Assembly (NCBI GenBank): GCA_006176705.1
Contig: QRFJ01004927.1
Span: forward strand, 143,501 to 207,500
DNA from: Cocos nucifera
Taxonomy: Eukaryota > Streptophyta > Magnoliopsida > Arecales > Arecaceae
DNA: 64,000 nt
Direction of reading: 5' to 3'
The first letter of the stretch is position 1; each line of letters starts with the position of its first letter. Both the position numbers and the translations under genes were made by a program. Positions 1 to 11,689 of this stretch are shown piece by piece. Below the pieces are notes generated by a model. It worked only from the letters and a program-made list of their open reading frames with translations, searched no databases and had not been told where the DNA came from.

Positions 1-720
1 TAACATGAGCAAAGTCGAAGGCCTCGTTCACAAAGGATGAGATGAGGGAGAGGCATGGACGACAGTCCGTATGTGCCCCCCCACAGCCCGTTAGGAATAG
101 GAGGAGAACCTCGTCCTAACGTGAGCAAAGTCGAAGGCTTCGTTCACCTTAGACGAGACAGGGGGAGACAGACGATGGTCCGAATATACCCCCACAGTCC
201 GTTAGAAACAGAAGGAGAACCTCATCCTAACACGAGCAAAGTCGAATGCCTCGTTCACAAAGGACGAGATGGAAGAAGAGGCGCGGATGATGGTCCGTAT
301 GTGCCCCATAGCCCGTTAGGAAATAGGAGGAGGACCTCATCCTAATGCGAGCAAAGTCGAAGGCCTCGTTCACCTTAGACGAGATGGGAGAAGACGGACG
401 ATGATCCGAATGTGCCCTCACAGCCCGTTAGGAACAGGAGGAGAACCTCGTCCTAACGCGACAAAGTCGAAGACCTCGTTCACCTTAAACGAGACATGGA
501 GGAAGACGGACATGGACGGTTCCGAATGTGCCCCCACAGCCCGTTAAAAATAGGAGGAGAACCTCGTCCTAACGCGAGCAAAGTCGAAGGCCTCGTTCAC
601 CTTAGACGAGATGGAAGGAGATGGATGACGGTCCGAATGTGCCCCCACAGTCCATTAGGAATAAGGAGGAGAACCTCGTCCTAACGCGAGCAAAGTCGAA
701 GTTAGGAACAGGAGGAGAAC
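1..720 (+). repeat. ~112-bp tandem repeat array (module A) of the Tat element
   Basis: About six units with spacing of roughly 110-116 bp, judged from the recurring CCCGTTAGGAA-like motif near 89, 200, 314, 426, 542 and 652. Each unit contains the phrases CCTCGTCCTAACGCGAGC, AAAGTCGAAGGCCTCGTTC and ATGTGCCCCCACAG. The same unit occurs inverted at 17341-17890 and 58120-58545. Open frames across it are by-products of the repeat and I do not call them genes. Confidence 0.85.
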
Positions 721-1290
721 CTCGTCCTAACGCGAGCGCTCGCATCAACCTCGGCCAAAAGAGATAAGATCTCCTCCGAGTGACCGGGCCAACCTCGACT
801 GGAGAGCTTCAACTTCAACCTCGATCAGATAAGGTCTCCCCCGAGCGATCGGGCCAACCTCGACTGGAGATCTTCAATTTCGATCTTGGCTAGAGATAGG
901 ATCTCTTCCGAGCGACCGTGTCAACCTCGGCTGGAGAGCTTCAACTTCAACCTCGGCCAGAGAAGATCTCTTTCGAGCGGTCGAAACAACCTCGATCAGA
1001 GATAAGATCGAAGACAACCTCATCCTGAGATCAGATCTCTCCCGAGCGTCCGTATCAATCTCGACTGTAGGAAACAATGTCGCCCCCGATGAGCTCAACC
1101 TCCGACCTCGATCGCAGGAGACAAGGCCTACCTCAATCTCGGTTGGAGATGGAATCTTCCCTGGGCTTCAACTTCAATATCAACTTTAGCTGAAGATGAG
1201 ATCTTCCCCGAGCTTCGACCTGAACCAGCACGGAGCCCGGAAGAAGACTTCGACAGTCGTCCTTTCTGCACTCTCTTCCTTCGAGTTTCA
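721..1290 (+). repeat. Diverged 69-bp-type repeats (module B)
   Basis: Degenerate units built on AACCTCGACTGGAGAG, CTTCAACTTCAACCTCG and AGATAAGATCTC. They correspond, inverted, to the 69-bp array at 55630-57940 and the shorter array at 16860-17330, but are more diverged and fewer here. Confidence 0.65.
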
Positions 1291-1312
1291 AACTCAAGAG
1301 TGGGGGGGCTAG
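1291..1312 (+). other. Polypurine tract of Tat copy A
   Basis: A purine stretch containing AGAGTGGGGGGGCTAG lies immediately before the LTR start at 1313 (TATTGGGG). This is where an LTR retrotransposon primes plus-strand DNA synthesis. Confidence 0.6.
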
Positions 1313-2303
1313 TATTGGGGATAAACCCCACTCCTACCGAAGTCTAGTTCGATGCTCAGCCTAATGCAATCAGTAGCCATGGAAGAGCTTCAGCAGATGG
1401 ATCTTAGCCGAACCCTTACAGCCGGTCAAACTACTCAGCCGGCCGAGCTCCTTCAGACTTCTCAGCAGTCGAACTCCTCAGCAGTCGTCCCTCGGCCGAA
1501 CTTCTCAGCGACCGAGCTTTTTCTAAACTTTCAGCGATCGAGCCTTAGCCGCACTCCTCCAGTCAGATGCTTATGAGAGCCGAACTTTTCTCCAAGCTTC
1601 CTCTTCGGTCGAACTTCTTCAGGAGCTGGACTCATCCCAGACATCCTTCGAATGGACTTCTTCAGGAGTCGGACTCCTCCCAGACACCCCCTTCGATCGA
1701 TCGAGCTCCTATCGAACTCTCCAGCGGCTGAGTCTTAGCCGCGTACCTTCAGTCAGACGCCTACGGGAGTCGAACTCCTTCCAAGCTTCCTCTTCAGGAG
1801 TCCGATCTCCTCCGAAATGGGCACACGTCAAAGCCCTTCAATCCTTCATTCGGCTCCGAGCGGCTCAGTATCAAGACAGTTGCAGCCATCACCATCAGTC
1901 CGCCGCAAGCGACAGCGATCCGCTATCATGTGGCGATGGCTGTCACCATCAATCCACTGCAGACGGTATTTTTTCGTGAGACTGACTCCGTCGGACCTCG
2001 AGTGGCCCACCAGCATGCGGCTACAGTTGTCATCATCAAGCTCCGCTATAAAAAGGATCCTCTAGATACGCTAATTCGAATCTCTGGACTCTGATCTCTA
2101 AGCTCTCCTCTTCTTCTCCAAGCTTCAGAACTCATTTTCGAGCACTCCATTCCTGTTGGCCAGAGCTGACTTGATCATCGGAGGGTCCTACCGGAGCCAA
2201 CCCCCCCGGCTCCGGACGGAATTTTGTTTTGTAGGTCCCCGACGGCGACCTCATCGGCCTCCACTCCAGCGGATTCCGACGACGACCAAATTCTGCGTCA
2301 ATA
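1313..2303 (+). repeat. LTR of Tat copy A
   Basis: 991 bp. It starts TATTGGGGATAAAC and ends CTGCGTCAATA, degenerate forms of the TGTTGGGG...CCAACA-type ends seen in the other copies. It is about half the length of the 14884-25500 LTRs because the internal 45-bp repeats are few and diverged (about 1440-1810). It contains the promoter TATA box at 2047. Confidence 0.8.
2047..2056 (+). promoter_or_regulatory. LTR promoter TATA box
   Basis: TATAAAAAGG in the second half of the LTR. The same motif is at the equivalent place in other LTR copies (15116, 60717), so it is likely the element's own promoter. Confidence 0.6.
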
Positions 2304-3240
2304 TCTTCAATCTTTAATTAACATGATGAAGATTTTCTATAACGCACCAAGAGATATTTTAAATTTTTTTGCTGCTATCCTATCCTTGGCCATCAAATTC
2401 AATATGGATAATTAGAATTTCTCTACCAATAATAAGTTATAATGATAATGTGCATGATTGATGTAGTAAATATTTTAAATATCAAAATTATTTCAATAAC
2501 TTTAAATTTTTTTTCAAATGCCGTCATCCATCCCTTCTCTTCCAAATCTCAATTTTTGGTGGATAGTGATGGTGATAGGGGCTTGTGGGGCGGCGAAGTT
2601 GTCAGAGAAGGATAGACAAGCATAGTTCTTCGCCAAGGAAGAAGAAGAGGAGGAAAATGGCTAGGTCATCATTGAGGATAGAAGAGGAGAAGGAGGATGG
2701 AGGGCTAGGTAGTTGTCACTAGAAAAGAGGTTGAGGAAGAGTGGGGGATGGTTGTCACCATCACAAATAGAGAAGAGGTTGAGAAGGAGGAGTAGAGAGC
2801 GGCTTAAATCCTTGCTAAGGATGGAAGAAGAGAAAAAAAGAGAGCAAATGGATCATCATTGAGGGCGAAGAAAGAGGAAGAGGATAGGGAAAAGAGGTTG
2901 AGGAGGAGGGCGGTGGTTGTCATTGCCAATAAGCAGCGAAATCATCGACATTAATTGAGATGAGGTGGCAGAGGAGGGCCACCCTCAAGTTGTCCATGGT
3001 GGTGGAATTATGGGTGTTGCCATGAAGGAGGAGGAGGAGTGCCACCTTCAAGTTGTCCATAGCAATGATGATGTAAATGTCACTACAGAGTAAGAGGAAA
3101 AGGCCTATGGCGGCACTGTTGCGAATGTTGATAGTGGTATTGAGATGGAGGATGCGGTACTGTTGCGAATGTCGATAGTGGTATTGAGATAGTGGAGGAT
3201 GCTGGGCAAGACCTCTTAACAAAAAATTTTATAAATGCCT
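2304..3240. other. Purine-rich low-complexity tract, no gene seen
   Basis: 2304-2520 is AT-rich unique sequence. From about 2570 to 3230 the + strand is strongly purine-rich (GAGGAGGAAG-type) with short internal duplications: a CAAGTTGTCCAT-containing unit twice near 2985-3060, and a 45-50 bp unit around TGTTGCGAATGT twice near 3115-3205. The minus frame of about 100 codons at 2920-3222 has no recognisable domain and follows the repeats. It may be debris of another transposon. Confidence 0.4.
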
Positions 3241-6200
3241 TCATAAAACGAATGGTCAAAATATCTCCTATATTACCATAAATAAAAAAAAAATCTCTCC
3301 TATATTTTTATAAAATAATATTAAAGAATACTGTAGCAAAATCTAATATGATAATACTGTAAAAGTTCATCCTTGGGCAATTTACTTACCTTTAGAATCC
3401 TCACATTTAGAATCAACCTGCAATCCAAGCTGCATTCAAGGAGCGCTGGTCTGTCGGCAATGTACAAGGGCTCACACCTATCTTCATTAAGAAATCAATT
3501 GTGCCATGTAACTTCTTATGTCTTCATAGATTTAAAGTTGCCATCTTACAGTAAGACATCATCTAAATTTTCATTAAAAAGAAAATGTACTTAATCTGAT
3601 AGCAGAGTAAGATCCAAGCATTCAAACTCCAAACAGTTACTCCCATTTCTCCCAAGTCTCATTCTCATAAATTCTAATTTGTTAGAGAATTTAACATGCA
3701 GCCTAATTCACAAACTAACACTAAAAAGTATCATCAGGGAAATTAATGAAACCTTATCAAACAACCATTTCCCATGGATACATTGTGTCGACCTAATTAG
3801 TATTTCCAGTTGAGCATGTCTCATTTTAATCACCGACTGTTGAATAAATTTATTTAGCGCTCTCAGGTGGATACTTCCGCAATTTTGCATCTATATTCGT
3901 TATATACCATGTATGGGTTCCTTCATTTAAATCAATATGATTGGAAAGTTCTCCCTCATTAGTAATGAAATTATTAGATATTTCATACTTTAGTTTCATA
4001 AGAAACTCTGATAAGATCCCAATAGATAAAAGAGCAATACTAAAAGGGCACTCAACTTGAAGATCAGTATTGCTAAATTTCACTTTTATAATAAAATATT
4101 CTTTTGATGGTTAACGAAATTAAGGGCAACATCAAAGAAAATGAAATTCCAGTCAAAACAATATTGAGGCAAGGGGCAAATTATAAAAGGTGCCCAATCT
4201 AGATTAAGCGACCAGAAGAGTAGAAACTACAACATAACATAAAGGCCGCCAAAGAAATAAGCATTCTTGAAGAAATTGTCTGCTTTCAAGATCACCCATA
4301 ATTTCATTTGCCCTAGAGTAGTTTTGCATGGTAGTGAATTTGTTTGAACCCTTGGCCTGGGCATTCTGATAGTATCTTGAATTATATTTCTTGTGTTAAG
4401 GAAAAAGTTTGCAACCTAGAATGAAACATCCAAAATGCTATAGCAAAAAAGTTCTCCATTAGCTAGCAAACAATATATCCATCAAAACTCCACACCATCA
4501 CTCACAAACCCTGGACTAGTCACCGACAACATCGTGATGAAACATCCAAATTATTATGAGATATTTAAACTGCAGTATTTTAGAAGCAAAGTCATCATCT
4601 GAGAGGACATCTGCGGGTGATTTGGATGATTTGTCTTCTGTGTCTTATAAAAAGCCATGATGGGAAGCTTAAAATGTATTCCCATAACCCAAACAGGGAC
4701 ATTGCCCTTCTTTTTTGATCTTTCTGTCCGCTCCAATTTTTGAGAAGATGCCGAGATAAAACATAGAGACGATGCTAAAAGTGAGCCTAGATTCCACTGC
4801 TCACTCATTATTGGATAATAGAACATGAAACAGTATATGATCGGTTTTCTATCTACATTAAAAGAAAATGAAAGAAAGATCAACAAAAGAGACGCAAGGA
4901 CATTCGGCTTGATGGAGTAGTCTACTCTTAAACTGTTCTCTGACCATGAACTCCCTATATACTGGAACCAAGCATCAGCCAGTAAACGTTATGATGGGCT
5001 GTTACGCAGATACAAAATTGAAATCAAGGAAAATGGATTCAACAAGTTAACAGCAAACTTCAAGGCTTGAAAACCAACCAACCACCACCAAAAAAACAAA
5101 TCAAACAATCTCATCTTCATGATATTTTCCTCCCTTAGAACATCCATGATCTATCTACTAATGCTCCCATGCATTGGTGTCTTCTTGCAATCCTCCATAG
5201 AAATTACACTGACTTATTATGCGGACGTCAAGTGAAACACAAACAGAAACCTCAAATCTAAAAAGATAGAGATAACATAAAAACTGGGCTACATAAAAAT
5301 GTGAGATCAGGCATTTACTTGCTCAGCTCAGAAATCACAATTAGAGTCACAGGCTTCAGTCAGATGAAGCCATTATGTGCCCCTCATAAAATTTGTGATT
5401 TCAGAAGTCCTGGATTATTTTTTTTCACATAACGCCTGCATTTTTAACAAACTAAATAATATGAATTGATAAATCATTGGAGACAACAACCTGGTAGTTT
5501 CTTGTTCGAATTTCCTTAGAACTTAATTTCGTTGGTACCTTGAGTGGTGCGTTCTCAAGATTTCCAAGACCAGTGAACTATGAGTCAGTTGAGCAATCAC
5601 GGTCATCCATGAATCATGCGGCAGCCCGTGAATCCATGAGTATATTAAGGATATGGTCATTGTCATTACAATCAGTACTTCGAAAGCTGATAACCCATTG
5701 CTTACCTCCATGGCAAATAAACATTTTGATGAGCAAGTTTGTCCCAAGCTTCTTGGCTGTGGGTGGGGATTGCATATGGTCTTCTAGGCAAACCTCCAGA
5801 CCTGGCTGCTGTTGCTGGAGCCCTGGACAAGAAAGAGTCTATTCTTCATATTTATTGATTGGCCTGAGTTACCTCTTAATATGTTACAAAGGAAAGTCAC
5901 AAGTGAATATAACACAGCTTTGACATTCCGACATCCCTGTTCCACATATATTCTTTAATAAATACCCCCTTCTCGGTTAGTCATTCTCCCATATTTTTGT
6001 TCAAGAGAGGAACAGGAATAGTGCAACCACCCAAAGTAGGGTTGCACTAATCATTTTGCGTAAAGAATCAAAATCCTTAGATTGGGGTTGTGACAGCCAT
6101 CCACACTGTGATCACACAACAGCCCATGAATACATTGAACTGGATAAGGGTTTCTCATTGTCATTGAGATCACGCTTATGGTCAAGTAACAAGACATAAA

Positions 6201-6650
6201 GCATATTATGTTCCTAGGAAATGACATGGATTACGGTTGTTTAGACATGATCTGAGGATTTAGTTGACTAACTTCATCGCAGAACTTAAAAGCCAAAAAA
6301 GATTCTTAAGAACTGAAGTACCTACTATAAGAGAGCTTGCTAAAATGTTCAAACTTAAAAAGCATCTAGGTCCACAAGCATCCTCAAATCAACTGATTTG
6401 AGTGCTTTCAGTAACTATGTAATTATATAAGCACAAAACTGCAACCATATTGTTGTTCACCAAAACAAGTGATGATGAGTTAGCTCATAGACAAGGTTTT
6501 GAAATATAAAAGAATGAAGATGAAACTGACCTTAGAGAATCCCACAGCTTCAGAATATGAACTAAGAATTTCCAAACTCTGCCTAGTATTGGCCCTAGAT
6601 TTTCACTTACCTTTTTAGAAGATCTACCATAAAAGCAACTATCAAATATT
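3241..6650. other. Intergenic or intronic DNA without a recognisable gene
   Basis: AT-moderate sequence with only short frames (under about 130 codons) and no domain I recognise. It lies 3' of the minus-strand mTERF fragment, so it could include that gene's former 3' region. Two stretches, near 5606-5675 and 6108-6172, are diverged copies of one another: both contain CAGCCC followed by TGAAT, and later TCATTGTCATT. Confidence 0.4.
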
Positions 6651-6657
6651 CCTAGTC

Positions 6658-7133
6658 TCATCTCAAAAGATCGTGAAAATGGATGCCCTTTTTTTTAACA
6701 AGAAGGTGATGATTCCGCTCAATAGCTTCCAGTAGATGCTCATTGGTCCCAAACAATGGCCTCCAGAACTCGATCCTGCGCTGCAGTTCACCACAAAAAA
6801 GGACTGAGAGGTTCGACGAAACCAGCTGAACGATCTCACGGTAAGAAAATCTCAATTCCTGTAACACCTTTATCCTTGGCTGAAGATTATCGTCCACACT
6901 AGAACAGAGTACTTTGGGATTCAAAGATACGATCTTTCTGATATGGTCATGGCCAAAACCGAACTGCTTGAGGAAACCAACGACTGAGATGGGCTTTGAA
7001 GGGGATCTGAGGTGGGCCAGGTATTTAGATGCTTCCACCGCTCTGTCCGGCGAAAGATAAGATATTCCACCTGACATGGAGGTTTGGGAGATGGGTCTTG
7101 GCTTCTAGCAGTGGAGAAGCGAAGGAGACTCAA
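6658..7133 (-). pseudogene. mTERF-family protein, N-terminal fragment
   Basis: mTERF proteins are organelle-targeted helical-repeat nucleic-acid-binding proteins that act in plastid or mitochondrial transcription and RNA processing. The minus frame at 6658-7077 (about 139 residues) shows the family's opening: LSPDRAVEASKYLAHL, then GFLKQFGFGHDHIRKIVS, PKVLCSSVDDNLQPRIKVLQ and SSNLSVLFCGELQRRIEFW. A second minus frame (6921-7133) reads an upstream VEYLI stretch, so the N-terminus and body are split by a frameshift near 7050. The body frame also has an in-frame TAG just upstream (near 7105). Homology stops near 6690, whereas family members usually run to 350 or more residues. I see the domain; that it is dead is inferred from the shift, stop and truncation. 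A sequencing or assembly error could explain one break but not all three. Confidence 0.75.
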
Positions 7134-7400
7134 GAGGAGGTGGGGGGGGTGGAAAGGAGAAGGTGCACTTGAAAGCAGTAGAAGAGGACGAAAGAAGATA
7201 AAAGAGCCTTCTTTCTAGCAACCCCATGCTTAACCCCAGAGACGAACAGGGGCGGTTTCATAATGAGGAGAAGAGAAGCCTCCTACCTCTCCTGGGCGAC
7301 AGCCCTCCGCGCTTCCACGGTTCCTCCCCCGTTCTAGGGTTTCTCCCCGCGAAGAAAGGACAAAAAAAATTAAAAACCAACAGCCACAACGACGAGAAAT
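7134..7400. other. Upstream flank of the mTERF fragment
   Basis: This is the position of the former promoter and 5' leader of the minus-strand mTERF fragment. Short overlapping frames on both strands (7226-7466) show no domain. I see no convincing TATA box. Confidence 0.35.
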
Positions 7401-7548
7401 TATTGCATGCACCTGGTGCGAGTGAACCAGGAAATCCGAAGCAGATGCACGGTGGATAGCACGCAATCTAAAATTGATGAAACATAAGGGGCAACGTGGC
7501 GTGTTATTCAGAATTTGAGCGGTCCAATTGCACCTGGTGCATGCAATA
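7401..7548. mobile_element. Small MITE-like inverted-repeat element
   Basis: The ends form an imperfect inverted repeat of about 28 bp: TATTGCATGCACCTGGTG at 7401, and its complement ending CACCTGGTGCATGCAATA at 7548. The intervening ~90 bp has no coding potential. The flanks carry a near-direct repeat, GCCACAACGACGAGA at 7383 and GCCACAACAGCGAGA at 7551, unusually long for a target duplication. Confidence 0.5.
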
Positions 7549-7639
7549 CGGCCACAACAGCGAGATCTTTTCCATACTAATATAAATTTAAGAATTATTT
7601 ATTTAAATAATATAAATTTTAATTTATTTTTTAAAATAA

Positions 7640-7870
7640 TGCAAGAGAATAAAACGTTATTTATAGTGGTGATTTTGTATCCAGAAAACAGCATTTACAA
7701 CGACGTTTTTCAGGTTTAGTTACCCCTACCATCGAGTCAGCCATCCCACGTGAAACAGCACTATATATATATATATTATTTTGAATGGCACTTTTAAAAA
7801 CATAATTTCTAATGGCGCTTTCGAATGGTGCTTTTCAAATTTTTTTTTAAATTTTTTTTTGGCATGCCAT
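7640..7870. repeat. Left terminal inverted repeat of the MULE
   Basis: Pairs imperfectly with 42450-42625. Shared blocks read inward from the end: GCAAGAG(A/G)ATAAAA, GCATTTACAACGA or its relative, CACGTGAAACAG (7748-7759 here), and repeated AATGGCACTTTTAAAA-type motifs (7783, 7810, 7823). Confidence 0.5.
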
Positions 7871-8639
7871 TTGTGCCATTTTTACTTTGGTGTGCCATTT
7901 GGTCAAATTACGTTTCTATTTGTAAAGTTGATAATATTTATCGTTTGTAATAAAATTTTTCATATTTAATCCACTTGTATATATTTTCAGTAATGGCCTA
8001 GTTTTGAACTTCTGAAATATTTTTTATGTTCTCACAGATGTCTCAAACTAGAGGCCCAATGGCCATAAGACATACCGTTGCCAGGGCATAACTTGCTGGA
8101 CCAGTGCCATTTGGTTAGCAGCTTTTTGATGCGTTGCACTATTATTCATGGAGGATGAGATCAAAATGGCTGCACAAGAAGCATCGGACCGAATATTTTC
8201 TCATATTTGTTGCTGATTGTCAAGAATGATAATTTGATTACAGCCATACAACGTTTCGTGCATGTGTGGCGAACGTCCTTTTCCAAATGGGCAAACTCGA
8301 AAATTATGCATTACATATAACCATCGTAATTGGTTGAGAGACCGTGAACATACTTGTGAAGATTTGATATATTTTTTAAGTTGGTAATGTAGATTGCCAG
8401 ATAATCCATACTACCTAGTTAAAGATAATTTGAATTACCAAGAAAAGAAATGGCTATCCAGATTACCAAATCTTTTAATAATCCATTCATAACATATTTG
8501 GACGAAAATGCCCTCTTAAGAAAAATGAATATAATATAATATATATATTATAATAATATTATAGCATAATATATTATATAATAATATTATAATATTATAA
8601 TATTATTATTTTAAAAATATTATATTATAATAATATGAT
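7871..8639. other. Subterminal MULE sequence, no gene
   Basis: No recognisable coding sequence. At 8384-8480 a small imperfect inverted repeat occurs (TTGGTAATGTAGATTGCC against the complement of GGCTATCCAGATTACCAA), possibly a MITE scrap. 8520-8635 is almost pure A and T. Confidence 0.35.
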
Positions 8640-8766
8640 CGTATAATATGGTAAGGTATGGGATGGTATAATACGGTACATGATACGAGATGGTATCGTA
8701 CGTGGTTGGTATGGTACGGTACTCTGTATGATACGATTCGGGGTGCTCGGTATTATATGGTTTGGG
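8640..8766. repeat. GATACGGTAT-type simple repeat, left half
   Basis: Degenerate short repeats of GGTACGATA and GGTATGGTACGGTA type run directly up to the CACTA end at 8767. The matching half is at 35496-35715, immediately beyond the other CACTA end, so the element interrupted one repeat tract. Confidence 0.7.
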
Positions 8767-9480
8767 CACTACAAGAAAAAGGATAATTAGCTACGCAAAA
8801 AAAGTATAGCTAAATCCTAAAAAATGTCGCTAATTATATCTACCGATGTAAAATGTATCGAAAAAAATACGTCGACAAAAGTACTATCGTTGATTTTATT
8901 TACCGACATTTCTTCAATTCATCGGCAAAAATATGTTTTATCAGCGTTAAAGTAAACGTCAGCATTTGATTTTAGCTATGCTAAAAAGACGTCGGAAAAT
9001 GAGTATTTACCGACGTAAAATAATCGTCAACAATATCAACTTTTATCCATGCAAAATAAATATCAAAAAATATTTTTACCGATGGAAACTTAGGTCGGTA
9101 AATAAATATTTACCTATGCTAAATAATCATCAAAAATAATAGTTTTTGCGATGCAATATAGATGTCGTAAAGTATTAGCAACGAAATATTTCCATCGATA
9201 AAAAATAATTTTTTTATGCTTATTTTACGTCGGTAAATAATTTACGATGCAAAGTTCGTCGATAATTATTAAGCATGGCCAAAGGTGGCATGCTGGCATG
9301 CTTTTTGATGACTTAACCATTGGATTTGGCTATGTTTATTTATGTTGGTAAATATTTTGCGACGTTAATTTACGTTGGTAATTTAAAGCATTGCTAAAAG
9401 TAGCACAATGGCATGCTATTTGGCAATGGTTATTTAGATTTACCGATGCTTTGTTTCGTCGCTATAACTCCTTATCTATG
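8767..9480. repeat. Left subterminal repeats of the outer CACTA
   Basis: Many short copies in both orientations of a motif near ACGTCGGTAAATA / TTACCGACGT. Arrays of this kind bind the TNPA-type protein in the En/Spm family; the binding role is from the family, not shown here. Confidence 0.7.
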
Positions 9481-9861
9481 CTTTTTTGCATCACTAATTA
9501 TTTAAAAAAAATAGATAATTTTATTTGTGCCAATTTTTTAAAATCTGTAGACATCCATATAACATCCACATAACAAATAATATAATATATAACATCCACA
9601 TAATAAATAAATACATGCTAAAATCAAATTCATTCACTTTAAAACATCCATATAACATACATATAAAAAAACCATGTACATATATAAAATATCGTACATA
9701 CTACATATTCTTTTAAAAAAAAATACATCAAAATAAAATAAAACTCCATATCGACGATGACATATCATAGACCTGCATTAAATTAAAAAATTAAGTTAGC
9801 AAACTAATTATCTAATATAAATACTAAAAATATATTAATTAAAAATAATATAAAATAATAT
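9481..9861. other. AT-rich spacer in the outer CACTA
   Basis: Contains a short direct repeat of ACATCCATATAACAT (9551-9670). No coding sequence. Confidence 0.4.
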
Positions 9862-11643
9862 CAATGGGAGAGGCAGCATCATCATCATCGATGGAGTCCT
9901 GATCATAAACATCGATAAGAACATTAAAAGTCGATGGGAGAGGCATACGGTGACATAACTTATCGAGCTTCGTCCCAAATGCTTAAAGCTGGGATGAAAG
10001 CTCGGCACTGGCTGGCCATAGATTCGTTATCTCCTCCTGATGTCTCCTCTCAATCTCACCATGTCTTCTCTCTGCCTCATGTAGATAAGCATCACAAGAA
10101 ACATGTACTGCTTGAGAGGAGCTAGGGGCCATAATTCTATATCCCAACCCCATAACATAGCTAGGTCTCCTACCAAGCACCTCATCATAGATATCATCAT
10201 CTATGGGTGGGATAGAACTCTCAGCTGGAGGCTAGAATCATATCTCCATCATGCGGTTCTAATTAAAGAAAAATTAAATATAATCAAAAATCTAAACTTT
10301 ATAATTAAATTAAAATAGAACTTAATCAATTAATATTCATATGTCTCATCCTAGTCCCGGGAAGCCACTTGCCCATCGTCCGATGATGGATCTTCTGGTA
10401 GACGTCAATCCATCCAGGTAGCTGTTTTGTCTCGATGTCCTTTTAAAATTTATGAATGTAAGTATACTGACACAGTCATATTTTAATAAATCATTAAAGA
10501 TGTATGTATATATACTTACCAGCTTATACTGATACTATGCAAATGACTTTGATTTACCGCAATGCATTACCGTAAGCCTCGACCTACTCTATGAGGCTTT
10601 GTCATAGTAGGCCTAATAAACAGATGTAATGAAGATATTAGTGAACATATTATAATACCATATCAATTCAATAATCAATATTTTTATTAACATAATAGTT
10701 ATACCCGATATGTAGGATCCTTATATCTGGTGCAGAGGAGATCCCAGTCGGGGTGTGATACACTCCTATGCGGTGTCTTACGTGTCACCACCACCTCATG
10801 TGCCTGGAAGATCTCTTTTCAGTGGATATGGAGCTCATATCTAAATCCTCTAAGCAATCGCCCCATATACCGAAGGATAGCCTCTCGCACATGCAAGATA
10901 TCAATCTCCTGAATATTAAAATCATACTGCAAAAATAATATGCAATATATAAGATTTATCAAAAAAATAAAAATTAAATAATTATTAAAAATTATATTTA
11001 GTTACGTGTAAATGATCGAGGAGGATCTGCTGCTGTGGCCTCGTAACTCTGCGCCAATCAGTCAACGATAGGGGAGCGTATGAACGGATAATAATACCTA
11101 CCTCACAAACATACGGATCTCTAATGTGGTGCTCTTCTGATATGATATATCTCGATGGGATGATAATCCCCATCCTCTCCCTAGGATGTGCCCTCCTCCA
11201 CTCCTCCAGCTTCTCATTTCTGATGGCTTCACGTATTCGTCTAATAACAGTATCAGTAGTTGCAGCAAAATATAAAGCTTAAAATCAGTTATTTATACAT
11301 GATAAAAACTTAAAGCAATAATAATATAAAAAAATATAATATGTAAAAATAACCTGTGGCAGAAGATGATGTACCTGCCTCACCGTAGTGTGCTGTTGAG
11401 ATAAAGAGATACTGACATCTTCATGTCATTCCTCCCATCAGATCATCCTCCTAGTAGCATAGCTTAAAATCAATTATTTATAAATGATAAAAAACTAAAG
11501 TAAATTAAATATAAATAATTATAATATATAAAATCAATCTGAATTGGCTAATATAACCGTCTGGTCATCAGAAGATCACTGCTGAGAAGTCGATGCACCA
11601 GCATCTCCTCGTGTAAGCCTCTGAGATCGTCCTTCTGGTGCCA
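9862..11643 (-). pseudogene. TNPA-like (Transposase_24) protein of the outer CACTA
   Basis: Second gene of the element, for a DNA-binding accessory protein. A likely start is at 11643 (MAPEGRSQRLTRG), followed within about 20 codons by an in-frame stop. Minus-frame islands then carry EWRRAHPRERMGIIIPS and IIRSYAPLSLTDWRRV (10985-11220), resembling the family's conserved block where a basic region precedes a (V/I)xR..PL.Y.DWR motif. Later comes LGRRPSYVMGLGYRI and an E/R/H-rich coiled-coil-like tail (9983-10180). AT-rich gaps between islands may be introns. Order after TNP2 matches the usual CACTA arrangement. Confidence 0.65.
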
Positions 11644-11689
11644 TGTCTGTATCAAACAATATATTAGAGATAATATAATATTGATAAAA

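Larger units (their letters stand above)
1..2303 (+). mobile_element. Tat-type LTR retrotransposon copy A, 3' end only
   Basis: This is the downstream end of a Ty3/gypsy element on the + strand, cut by the window start. It holds two tandem-repeat modules, a purine-rich stretch, then an LTR. Identity comes from matching the same modules in the same order in the minus-strand copies at 14884-25500 and 54180-61840; in the former they sit between integrase and the 3' LTR. No gag or pol is inside the window. The five bases after the LTR (2304-2308, TCTTC) should be the target duplication, but the other side lies outside the window. Confidence 0.8.

Noticed and set aside
4554..4886. 110-codon minus frame near the mTERF fragment
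   Set aside because: No resemblance to mTERF repeats or any family I know, no intron or start support.
5540..5923. 127-codon + frame
   Set aside because: No domain, includes one of the two diverged local duplicates, codon content looks random.
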